From NCBI RefSeq assembly GCF_001426245.1, contig NZ_LMCM01000010.1, positions 353,830 through 417,829 on the forward strand: a DNA stretch of 64,000 nucleotides, written 5' to 3'. The notes below the pieces were generated by a model that had not been told where the DNA came from, made no database searches, and was given only the letters and a program-made list of their open reading frames with translations. Positions within the stretch are counted from its first letter, which is position 1. The number at the start of each line of letters is the position of its first letter. Made by a program: the position numbers and the translations under genes. Positions 45,473-53,464 of this stretch are shown here, one piece after another. This DNA comes from Phycicoccus sp. Root101 (GTDB taxonomy: Bacteria > Actinomycetota > Actinomycetes > Actinomycetales > Dermatophilaceae).

Positions 45473-47281
45473 ATGAGCTTCACCACCCGACCGACCCTGG
45501 AGGGGACGTTCGGCATGGTCTCCTCGACGCACTGGATCGCCTCGCAGGCGGCCATGCGCGAGCTCGAGCTCGGGGGCAACGCGTTCGACGCCGCGGTGTG
45601 TGCCGGCTTCGTGCTGCATGTCGTCGAGCCGCACCTCAACGGCCCCGGTGGGGACATGCCCGCGATCATCGCGACCGCCGCGGACCCGACGCCGCGCGTG
45701 CTCTGCGGCCAGGGTCCGGCCCCCGCCGCGGCGACCATCGGGCACTACCGGTCGGAGGGGCTCGACCTCGTGCCCGGGTCGGGGCCGCTGGCGGCGGCGG
45801 TACCCGGCGCGGTGGACGCGTGGCTGCTGCTGCTCCGGGACCACGGCACCCGTTCCCTCGAGGACGTCCTCGCGCCGGCGATCGGCTACGCCCGGCACGG
45901 ACACCCCCTCCTCGGCCGGGTGGCTGCCACCGTCGAGACGGTGCGCGAGCTCTTCGAGAGCGACTGGCGCACGTCCGCGGACCTCTGGCTCGAGGATGGG
46001 AAGGCGCCGGTCCCGGGTGCCCTGTTCCGGAACCCGACGTATGCCGACACGCTCGACCGCCTCGTCACCGAGGGGCGGGCAGCGGGCACCACCCGCGAGG
46101 CGCAGATCGACTGTGCCCGGCGGGCCTGGGGGCAGGGTTTCGTCGCCGAGGCGGTGGATGCATTCTCCCGCAAGGCTTTTCGCGACTCGAGTGGTGAGCG
46201 CCACGGCGGTCTGGTCACTGGCGCCGACCTGGCGGCGTTCCGTGCGACCTGGGAGGCCCCCGCCACCATCGACTGGCAGGGCCACACCATCGCCAAGACA
46301 GGCGCATGGGGTCAGGGCCCGACCCTCCTGCAGACCCTCAGGGTCCTCGACGCGCTGGACGATCCCGAGCTGCTCGACCCGTCGACGGCCGCCGGCATCC
46401 ACGCGTCGACCGAGGCCCTCAAGCTGTCCTTCGCCGACCGCGAGGCCTGGTACGGGGACGTCGACGACGTCCCCCTCGGGACCCTCCTCTCCCGGGGGTA
46501 TGCCGCGCAGCGTGCCGCCCTGGTCGGCGAGACCGCCTCGCGGGACCTGCGCCCCGGCAGCCCGGACGGCCGGGAACCCAGGCTCGCGGCCTACGTCCGG
46601 GGAGCGGTGCCACAGGCGTCCGGTGACGCCACCACCGGGGAGCCGACCGTGGCCCCCACCGGGGAGCCGACGGTGGCACCCACCGGGGTGACTCGCGGCG
46701 ACACGTGTCACGTCGACGTCGTCGACCGGTGGGGAAACATGGTCTCGGCCACCCCGAGCGGTGGGTGGCTGCAGAGCTCGCCGACGATCCCCGAGCTGGG
46801 CTTCTGCCTCGGGAGCCGGATGCAGATGTTCTGGCTCGAGGAGGGGCTGCCGTCCTCGCTCGCGCCGGGGCGCCGTCCGCGCACCACGCTCACCCCGACG
46901 CTGGTCCTGCGGGACGGGGTGCCCCACCTCGCCTGCGGGTCGCCGGGAGGCGACCAGCAGGACCAGTGGCAGCTGGGGTTCCTGCTGCGCCACCTCGTCG
47001 GTGGGCAGGACCTGCAGGAGGCCATCGACGCACCGGCGTGGCACACGACGAGCTTCCCGGGGTCGTTCTACCCGCGGCACAGCGAGCCGCGGGTCGTCGT
47101 CGCCGAGGCGCGGCTCGGGACCGACGTGATCGCAGGGTTGGAGGCGCGGGGGCACACCGTCCACGTCGCCGACCCCTGGAGCCTCGGGAGGTTGTGCGCC
47201 GTGAGTCGGGACGTCGACACCGGGGTGTTGCGCGCCGGGGCGAACCCGCGCGGCATGCAGGGTTACGCGGTCGGCCGCTGA
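45473..47281 (+). CDS. Gamma-glutamyltransferase family Ntn hydrolase
   Basis: This 602-residue protein is an autoprocessing Ntn hydrolase that cleaves gamma-glutamyl bonds. The large-subunit part includes MVSSTHWIASQAAMRELELGGNAFDAAVCAGFVL and LNGPGGDM; the new N-terminal nucleophile is Thr411 in GDTCHVDVVDRWGNMVSATPS, and PRTTLTPTLVLRDGVPHLACGSPGG follows. No signal peptide is seen, so it is cytoplasmic. Just before Thr411 is a Thr-Gly-Glu-Pro-Thr-Val-Ala-Pro tandem repeat not expected in the family. ATG 45473 begins 104 bp after the response regulator. Confidence 0.9.
   Translation: MSFTTRPTLEGTFGMVSSTHWIASQAAMRELELGGNAFDAAVCAGFVLHVVEPHLNGPGGDMPAIIATAADPTPRVLCGQGPAPAAATIGHYRSEGLDLVPGSGPLAAAVPGAVDAWLLLLRDHGTRSLEDVLAPAIGYARHGHPLLGRVAATVETVRELFESDWRTSADLWLEDGKAPVPGALFRNPTYADTLDRLVTEGRAAGTTREAQIDCARRAWGQGFVAEAVDAFSRKAFRDSSGERHGGLVTGADLAAFRATWEAPATIDWQGHTIAKTGAWGQGPTLLQTLRVLDALDDPELLDPSTAAGIHASTEALKLSFADREAWYGDVDDVPLGTLLSRGYAAQRAALVGETASRDLRPGSPDGREPRLAAYVRGAVPQASGDATTGEPTVAPTGEPTVAPTGVTRGDTCHVDVVDRWGNMVSATPSGGWLQSSPTIPELGFCLGSRMQMFWLEEGLPSSLAPGRRPRTTLTPTLVLRDGVPHLACGSPGGDQQDQWQLGFLLRHLVGGQDLQEAIDAPAWHTTSFPGSFYPRHSEPRVVVAEARLGTDVIAGLEARGHTVHVADPWSLGRLCAVSRDVDTGVLRAGANPRGMQGYAVGR
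46634..46689 (+). repeat. 24-bp tandem repeat inside the gamma-glutamyltransferase gene
   Basis: A 24-bp unit beginning ACCGGGGAGCCGAC occurs at 46634 and 46658, followed by the start of a third unit at 46682. It encodes Thr-Gly-Glu-Pro-Thr-Val-Ala-Pro units about eight residues before the autoprocessing Thr. Confidence 0.8.
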
Positions 47282-47634
47282 CACTGCGGTCGTCGTCCCC
47301 GTCAGGGCAGGCTCGGGCCCACGTCCTGAGCTGAACAGACGCACCCGGGCTCACCGCGCCCCAGCCGCACGAACCGGCTGCGCCATTCCCCCGCCCGGGG
47401 CCGAGAGTGCGTTCATCACTGCAGGTGAGAGACCTGTCCCTCAGTCGAAGTACTGCACAAGGGTGACCGTTTCTACGTCGCAGATGATCTTTTGTCATCG
47501 AACGGCCGGGGTGTCCCTCATGTCGTCGTCGCGCTGATGTGTCCGACCGGATCCTGATCCGCGATCGCACCGACGAGTTCCGCCGGGACGCAGATCACTC
47601 CTCACATCGGCACCACCCCAGACAAGGACACACC
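47282..47634. other. 350-bp leader of the surface-protein cluster
   Basis: No coding region is convincing. The stretch around 47440-47520 is notably less GC-rich than its surroundings (ACCGTTTCTACG, GATGATCTTTTGTCATC with a GATGA/TCATC dyad), as expected for a promoter/operator region of the exported-protein genes. A transcription start could not be fixed. Confidence 0.4.
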
Positions 47635-48111
47635 ATGGCTCACCTCTCTCGTCGTCAGAAGATCGCCGCCAGCGCCACCGCCCTGGTTCTCGTCGGCTCC
47701 GGCACCGCCGCCTTCGCGTTCTGGAGCAGCACCGGCGCCGGCTCGGGCGCCGGCTCCACCACTACGGGGGGCTCGAACCTCACGATCAGCGGCGACGTCG
47801 CCAGCCAGCTCTACCCGGGACAGGGCGCCCAGCCCTTCACCGTCACGGTGAAGAACAATGCCGACAACAACGCCCGGGTCGCCGGCCTCACCGCCGTCGT
47901 CACCACGGACAAGGTGGGCTGCGACGGTTCGGACTTCTCGATCAACGGCTCGAGCAGCTCGGCGTCGCCGGTCACGCTGAACTTCACCGCCATCGACCTC
48001 GCGAAGGACGTCTCGTCGACGTCGTCCAACACGATCCAGTTCATCAACAAGACCTCCAACCAGGACGCCTGCAAGGACGCCCACCTCGTGCTGACCTACG
48101 CCTCCAACTGA
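47635..48111 (+). CDS. Exported protein with alternate (SipW-like) signal, cluster gene 1
   Basis: This 158-residue protein has an N-terminal SRRQKIAASATALVLVGSGTAAFAFWSSTGAGSG, the FAxWSxTGxGSG pattern of actinobacterial alternate-signal (TasA/CalY-type) exported proteins. The mature part is one beta-rich module beginning LTISGDVASQLYPGQGAQPFTV and ending QDACKDAHLVLTYASN, with two cysteines. Genes 2 and 3 of the cluster carry a related module. No sortase signal is present. It is the smallest and first gene, with its own leader and 79 bp to the next; a structural subunit role is plausible but unproven. Confidence 0.78.
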   Translation: MAHLSRRQKIAASATALVLVGSGTAAFAFWSSTGAGSGAGSTTTGGSNLTISGDVASQLYPGQGAQPFTVTVKNNADNNARVAGLTAVVTTDKVGCDGSDFSINGSSSSASPVTLNFTAIDLAKDVSSTSSNTIQFINKTSNQDACKDAHLVLTYASN

Positions 48112-48190
48112 GGCGCGCCCGCTGCATGAACCCAGCCTGACCCTCGTCTGAGCCACTGCCGGCACGCCGGCCGACCACAACGGAGCACCC

Positions 48191-49360
48191 ATGAACGCAC
48201 GAGCCATCACCAGGGCGACCACCCTGCTGGCCCTTTGCGCCGTGCTGGCACTCGTCGTGGTCGGTCGGCTGCCAGGGGCGAACGGCGGCCTGGCGGAAGG
48301 CATCGGCCTCGGGCGCGCCACCACGGTGGCCGCCAAGGTCAAGGACTTCACCGTCACGTCACAGCCGCTCAGCGTCTCGGTGCAACGGAGCCAGTCGGCG
48401 ACGTTCGCCGTGACGGTCACCCCGTCGGGCGACTTCACGGGGGCCGTGGTCCTCACCGCCGCCGGGCTGCCGCTCGGGTCGACGGCCACCTTCACGCCCG
48501 GCGCCGTGAACGTCACGGGCGCCGCGGCGGTCGGCTCGACCCTCGTCGTGACGACCTCGGCCACGACGCCGCTGGGTAGCGACGGGTTCACGGTCACCGG
48601 GACCAACGGCTCGACCAAGCGGACCCTCGACCTCGCCGTCGTCGTGTCCACCCCACCAGCCGCGCTCGCCGTCGCGATCACCCCGGCGTCCGTCTCGGTC
48701 GCACCCGGTTCGACTGCCACGTACGCCGTGGGCATCAGCCGCGTCAACGGTTACGCGGGCGCGGTCTCCCTGACCGCCACCGGGCCGTTGCCCAAGGGCG
48801 TCCAGGTCGTGCTCTCCCCGGCGTCCCTCCCCGCCGGGACGGGCTCCGGGACCGCGACCCTACAGGTCACCACCGGGTCGACCACCCCGGACGGGACCAC
48901 TGCGATCGGCGTCACCGTGTCCGGCCCCGGGGTCAGCTCGTCGAGCGCCACGGCCTCCCTCGTCGTCGACTCCAAGGTCAGCGCGAAACCGTTCACCCTG
49001 AGCGGCGACCTTATGGGGTCGCTCTACCCGGGGGCGCCGGGACGTCCGGTCGCCCTCGCGGTGACGAACCCCAACAACCAGCCGATCAAGATCACCAACC
49101 TCGGGGTGACCGTGAGCTCGGTGACGAGACTCGGGTCCGCCGTGTCCGGTTGCACCCCCACAGATTTCGCCGTCCGTCAGTATGTCGGGTCCTACCCGCT
49201 CTCCGTGCCGGCGAACGCGCAGGCCACCCGGCTGGAGAACCTGGGTGTCCCCACGTCGGCCCTCCCCACCGTCACGTTCGTCAACGCGGCCCGCAGCCAG
49301 GACGCGTGCCGTGGTGTGACGGTCAACCTCGCCTACACGGGATCGGCGACGAACCAGTGA
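48191..49360 (+). CDS. Exported protein with two Ig-like domains and the shared C-terminal module, cluster gene 2
   Basis: This 389-residue protein has an N-terminal membrane/signal segment (TLLALCAVLALVVVGRL), then two repeats of an Ig-like domain (VSVQRSQSATFAVTVTPSGDFTGAVVLT and VSVAPGSTATYAVGISRVNGYAGAVSLT) and a C-terminal module FTLSGDLMGSLYPGAPGRPVALAVTNPN ending QDACRGVTVNLAYTG that aligns with gene 1. The duplicated Ig-like domain suggests a stalk carrying the terminal module. The stop overlaps gene 3 by 4 nt. Confidence 0.78.
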   Translation: MNARAITRATTLLALCAVLALVVVGRLPGANGGLAEGIGLGRATTVAAKVKDFTVTSQPLSVSVQRSQSATFAVTVTPSGDFTGAVVLTAAGLPLGSTATFTPGAVNVTGAAAVGSTLVVTTSATTPLGSDGFTVTGTNGSTKRTLDLAVVVSTPPAALAVAITPASVSVAPGSTATYAVGISRVNGYAGAVSLTATGPLPKGVQVVLSPASLPAGTGSGTATLQVTTGSTTPDGTTAIGVTVSGPGVSSSSATASLVVDSKVSAKPFTLSGDLMGSLYPGAPGRPVALAVTNPNNQPIKITNLGVTVSSVTRLGSAVSGCTPTDFAVRQYVGSYPLSVPANAQATRLENLGVPTSALPTVTFVNAARSQDACRGVTVNLAYTGSATNQ

Positions 49361-49899
49361 CCACGCGCCATACCTCTCGGGCTGCCGGGTCCCGGCACCT
49401 CCACCGTCGAGCGAACGGCCGCCTGCGCGCGCTCCGCGCCCTGGTCTCGGTCGCCACGACCCTCGTGCTGAGCGCCGTCATCGGAGGGGCCGCCTTCGCG
49501 GTCTGGTCCGTGACGGGTGCCGGCTCCGGAACTGCCACCGCCGGCTCGACGGTTGCCCTCACGACCAGCTCCGTGACGGCACCCGACGCCGGGGCGTACC
49601 CCGGTGGGCCGGCGGTGGCTCTCGCCCTCGTGGTCTCGAACCCCAACGGCGTGCCCGTCCAGATCACGGCGGTCTCGCTCGACACCACCCGGCAGGTCAC
49701 GGTCACAGGGGCCTCAGGAACCTGCGTCGCGCCCCCGGTCTCCGTGTCGGCCACCGGACTGGCGATCCCACTGCCGGCCAACGCCTCCAACGCCTCGGTC
49801 TCGGTCCCCGCCGCGCTGACCCTCGGTGCGACCACCGCATCCGGCTGCCAGGGCGCCACCTTCACCGTGCCCGTCGTCCTCAGCGGACGGACGCCATGA
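49357..49899 (+). CDS. Exported protein with alternate signal and shared module, cluster gene 3
   Basis: This 180-residue protein has a long basic N-terminus, the hydrophobic segment VATTLVLSAVIGG and the AAFAVWSVTGAGSG signature, followed by a module with AYPGGPAVALALVVSNPNGVPVQITAVSL, related to genes 1 and 2 (YPG..P..L.V.NPN..P..IT). Two cysteines are retained (GTCVAPPV, SGCQGATF). GTG 49357 overlaps gene 2 and the ATGA overlap couples it to gene 4. Confidence 0.77.
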   Translation: MTTRHTSRAAGSRHLHRRANGRLRALRALVSVATTLVLSAVIGGAAFAVWSVTGAGSGTATAGSTVALTTSSVTAPDAGAYPGGPAVALALVVSNPNGVPVQITAVSLDTTRQVTVTGASGTCVAPPVSVSATGLAIPLPANASNASVSVPAALTLGATTASGCQGATFTVPVVLSGRTP

Positions 49900-51557
49900 C
49901 AGGACAACGGATGACCCGCACCTCCCGCCGCGCCGGCCTCGGCGGCGCCGTCGCCGTCCTCGTGCTGCTCGGCCTGGCCGTGCCTGCCTGGGCGTACTTC
50001 TCCGTCTCCTCCTCGGCGGCGACGGCCTCAGGGCGTGCCGCCATCCTCGGAACCCCGGGCGTCGTGACCACCGGAGTCAGCGCCTCCACCGTGACCTTCG
50101 GCGTCACCGCCCCCAACGGGGGCGCGACCCCGACCGGCTACCGGGTCGCCCGCACGTCTCCGACGGCAGTGGCCAACGTCTGCGCCGTGGTCGGCGCCAG
50201 CGGGTCGTGCACGGACTCCTCCCCGGTGTCCGGCCAGACCAACAGCTATGCCGTGTATGCCGTCCTGTCCGGCAGCACCTGGGAGTCCCCTGTCCCCGCG
50301 ACCACTTCGGTCGCCGTCCCCAGTGCCGACACCAGCGCCCCCACGACGACTGTCTCGACCTCGCCGGCTCCCAACGGTGCCGGCTGGAACTCGGCCAACG
50401 TCACGGTCACCCTCGCCGCCACCGACGCGAGCGGGGTGGCGGGCACCTGGTACACCACCGACGGAAGTGCACCGACGACGTCCTCGACCGCCTACACCGG
50501 CGCCTTCGGCCTGACCTCCTCGGCGACGGTCAGGTTCTTCTCGACGGACACCGTCGGCAACGCCGAGACGCCCAAGTCGTTCGCCGTGAAGATCGACAAG
50601 GTCGGCCCCTCCGTGGTCGTCGGGTCACCCGCCGCGGCGTCCACCCAGGGCGGGACCATCGCGGTCTCCGGGACTGCGTCCGACACGGGTTCGGGGGTGT
50701 CGTCCGTCATGGTGCAGTACAAGCAAGGCACTGGCGCCTTCCAGATCCTGCCCGGCACAGTGACGCTCAACGGCACCTCGTGGTCCACGTCCTGGCCCAC
50801 CGCCACCGTCGCCGATGGCACCTACTCCGTGCAGGCGCTCGCCACCGACGTGGCCGGCAACACCACGACCAGTGGGCCCGTGTCGGTCACGCTGAAGAAC
50901 ACGTTCACCGTCACCGGTGCACCGGCGACAGCTACCGCAGGAACGCCCTTCAACCTCACCGTCACGACCTACCCCGGTTACAGCGGCACGAAGCCGGTCA
51001 CCGTGACCGGGCTCCAGGCCAGTCCGAGCGGAGGTACAGCCACGGTCCCGACGTCGGCGAGCTTCTCCGGTGGCACGGCGACGATCTCGGTCACACCGGT
51101 GAGGTCCGGGCCGCAGCAGGTCACCGTGACGGACACCGGCCTGCCGTCGATGACCGGCACCAGCAGCACCGTCAACGTCAACGCAGGGACGGCGACGCGA
51201 CTTGCCTGGACGACGTTCACCGCGCAGGGCCAGGTGCAGCCGGCGAGCTCGTGCTACTTCACCTGTACGGCAGTCATCGGGAACAACCTCCAGGCCACGT
51301 CCAACATCAGCGTGACGGACTCGCTGGGCAACATCGTCAGCGACCTGGGAGCGAGCCGTACCGTGACCGTCAGTGCACCCACCCCGGGTGGTGGCAACCC
51401 TGCAGGCACGCAGTCCCTCGTCGTTCCTGCCAGCGGCGCCGCAACATCGGGCACCCCGCAGTGGGGCTTCAAGGACAACGGTTCCTGGACCTCGTACACG
51501 TTCACGGCGACGTCCTCGGGCCTGGCGCAGGCCTCCTTGACGGTGAAGAAGCAATGA
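49896..51557 (+). CDS. Large exported multi-domain Ig-like protein, cluster gene 4
   Basis: This 553-residue protein has a signal-like N-terminus (GGAVAVLVLLGLAVPAWAYFSVSSSAATASG), a fibronectin-like domain (residues 45-150), a chitobiase-like C-terminal fold (WYTTDGSAPTTSSTAYTG, about residues 185-205), a Big-3-like domain (SGTASDTGSGVSSVMVQYKQG) and further beta domains with a Cys pair (SSCYFTCTA). The shared YPG/NPN module is absent. With no anchor it should be secreted or assembled with the other three products. ATG 49896 overlaps gene 3; ATG 49911 is an alternative. Confidence 0.78.
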   Translation: MTGQRMTRTSRRAGLGGAVAVLVLLGLAVPAWAYFSVSSSAATASGRAAILGTPGVVTTGVSASTVTFGVTAPNGGATPTGYRVARTSPTAVANVCAVVGASGSCTDSSPVSGQTNSYAVYAVLSGSTWESPVPATTSVAVPSADTSAPTTTVSTSPAPNGAGWNSANVTVTLAATDASGVAGTWYTTDGSAPTTSSTAYTGAFGLTSSATVRFFSTDTVGNAETPKSFAVKIDKVGPSVVVGSPAAASTQGGTIAVSGTASDTGSGVSSVMVQYKQGTGAFQILPGTVTLNGTSWSTSWPTATVADGTYSVQALATDVAGNTTTSGPVSVTLKNTFTVTGAPATATAGTPFNLTVTTYPGYSGTKPVTVTGLQASPSGGTATVPTSASFSGGTATISVTPVRSGPQQVTVTDTGLPSMTGTSSTVNVNAGTATRLAWTTFTAQGQVQPASSCYFTCTAVIGNNLQATSNISVTDSLGNIVSDLGASRTVTVSAPTPGGGNPAGTQSLVVPASGAATSGTPQWGFKDNGSWTSYTFTATSSGLAQASLTVKKQ

Positions 51558-51646
51558 CCCGGACCGGGCCCGGGTGCGCCGAGGTCCACGTCGGTGCACC
51601 CGTGCCTGCCGCACCCGCTGTCCGCCGGACGGCCTAGGCTCACTGC

Positions 51647-52264
51647 GTGACCGACGGACTCTTCATCGCCTTCGAGGGTGGCGACGGCGCGGGCAAGTCC
51701 ACGCAGGTGGCCCTGCTCCGTGACGCCCTCCAGGCTGCGGGCAGGACGGTCACCGTGACCCGCCAGCCCGGTGGCACCGACCTCGGGCACCAGATCCGCG
51801 ACCTGGTGCTGCACGGCGCCCACGTGGCCCCCCGGGCCGAGGCCCTGCTCTTCGCCGCCGACAAGGCGCATCACGTCGACCAGCTGATCCGCCCCGCCCT
51901 CGACCGGGGCGAGGTCGTGCTGACCGACCGCTACACCGACTCCTCGGTGGCCTACCAGGGCGCCGGTCGCGACCTCGGCGCGCAGGAGATCCACGACCTC
52001 AACATGTGGGCCGTTGACGAGCTCGTCCCCGACCTCACCGTCATCGTCGACGTGTCCGCGCAGGAGGGGCGCCGTCGGCGGGGCGAGGTCCACGACCGGC
52101 TCGAGGCGGAGGCGGACGCGTTCCACGAGGCCATCCGTGCGCACTTCCTGGCCATGGCGGAGGGCAACCCCCAGCGCTACCTCGTCGTCGACGGCACCCT
52201 GCCTCCCGACGAGATCCACGCGGCGGTCCTCGCACGGCTGAGGTCGCTGGTGGTGCTGCCGTGA
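51647..52264 (+). CDS. tmk: Thymidylate kinase
   Basis: This 205-residue enzyme phosphorylates dTMP to dTDP. The P-loop FEGGDGAGKSTQ, the VTRQPGGTDLG segment, the DRYTDSSVAYQG motif and a lid region with Arg residues are all present. GTG 51647 is 6 nt after TAGGCT (51635-51640), a probable leaderless promoter. The 3' end overlaps holB by 4 nt, the classical actinobacterial tmk-holB pairing. Confidence 0.95.
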   Translation: MTDGLFIAFEGGDGAGKSTQVALLRDALQAAGRTVTVTRQPGGTDLGHQIRDLVLHGAHVAPRAEALLFAADKAHHVDQLIRPALDRGEVVLTDRYTDSSVAYQGAGRDLGAQEIHDLNMWAVDELVPDLTVIVDVSAQEGRRRRGEVHDRLEAEADAFHEAIRAHFLAMAEGNPQRYLVVDGTLPPDEIHAAVLARLRSLVVLP

Positions 52265-53400
52265 CCGTCTGGCGCGACGTCATCGGGCAGGACTCCGCCG
52301 TCGCGACGCTCCAGCGAGCCGTCGCCGAGCCCGGGTCGATGACGCACGCGTGGCTGCTCACCGGACCACCCGGATCGGGACGCTCGGTGGCCGCGCGGGC
52401 GTTCGCCGGTGCGCTCGAGTGCCCGCTGAACGGCTGCGGCGAGTGCCGTGAGTGCCGCACCGCGGTCGACGGCACGCACGCCGACGTGGACCTCGTCGCC
52501 ACGGAGGGCCTGTCGATCAAGGTCGAGCAGGCGCGCGAGCTCGCCGCCATGTCTGCCCTGCGCCCGTCCGTCGGGCCCTGGCGCGTCATCATCGTCGAGG
52601 ACGCCGACCGCCTCACCGAACGCGCCGCCGATGCCCTGCTCAAGGCGATCGAGGAGCCCGTCGCACGCACGGTCTGGATCCTGTGCGCGCCCTCGCTCGA
52701 GGACGTCGTCATCACGATCCGTTCGCGCTCGCGCCACGTGCGGCTGCGCACCCCTCCCGTCGAGGCGGTCGCCGAGCTGCTCCACCGCCGCGACGGCATC
52801 GAGATGCCGATGGCCCTGTATGCCGCGCGAGCGGCCCAGAGCCACGTGGGCCTCGCACGCCGACTGGCCCGTGACGAGGGTGCCCGCATCCGGCGCCGGG
52901 ACGTCGTCGCCCTCGCGGGCAGGATCCACGGTGTCGGCGACGCGGTGGGCGCGGCCGCCGACCTCGTCTCCATCGCGGACGAGGAGTCCTCGGCCGCGGC
53001 CAGTGAGCGGGACGTCGCCGAGAAGAAGAGGCTGATGGAGATGCTGGGGGCCGACCCGTCGGCGCGCACCCAGCCGCCCCACATCCGCAGCCAGCTCTCG
53101 TCGCTGGAGAAGGAGCAGAAGGCGCGGGCCACCCGCCACTCGCGCGACGTGCTCGACCGGTCCCTGGTCGACCTGTTGTCGGTGTACCGGGACGCCCTCG
53201 TGGTGCACAGCGGTGCCGGTCTCGGGCTGGTCAACCAGGACAGCATCCGCGAGGTGCAGGCGCTCGCGCGGTCGATGACGCCCGAGCAGCTGCTCGGGGC
53301 GATGGATGCCATCGGCACCGCGCGCGAGCGCATCGGGCTCAACGTCGCACCGCTGCTGGCCCTCGAGGCGATGGCGATCACGCTGCGCGTACCCCGCTGA
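52261..53400 (+). CDS. holB: DNA polymerase III delta-prime subunit
   Basis: This 379-residue clamp-loader subunit has the degenerate Walker A GPPGSGRSVAARAF (Lys replaced by Arg, as is usual for delta-prime), the zinc-binding cysteines CPLNGCGECREC, and the sensor-like IIVEDADRLTERAADALLKAIEEP. It acts with DnaX and HolA to load the sliding clamp. GTG 52261 overlaps tmk by 4 nt. Confidence 0.95.
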   Translation: MTVWRDVIGQDSAVATLQRAVAEPGSMTHAWLLTGPPGSGRSVAARAFAGALECPLNGCGECRECRTAVDGTHADVDLVATEGLSIKVEQARELAAMSALRPSVGPWRVIIVEDADRLTERAADALLKAIEEPVARTVWILCAPSLEDVVITIRSRSRHVRLRTPPVEAVAELLHRRDGIEMPMALYAARAAQSHVGLARRLARDEGARIRRRDVVALAGRIHGVGDAVGAAADLVSIADEESSAAASERDVAEKKRLMEMLGADPSARTQPPHIRSQLSSLEKEQKARATRHSRDVLDRSLVDLLSVYRDALVVHSGAGLGLVNQDSIREVQALARSMTPEQLLGAMDAIGTARERIGLNVAPLLALEAMAITLRVPR

Positions 53401-53464
53401 GGCGCGCACGCGCCATACGCGTCCGAGGCGGCGTCTCCCAGCACGGCGGGATACCGTGCCGCCC

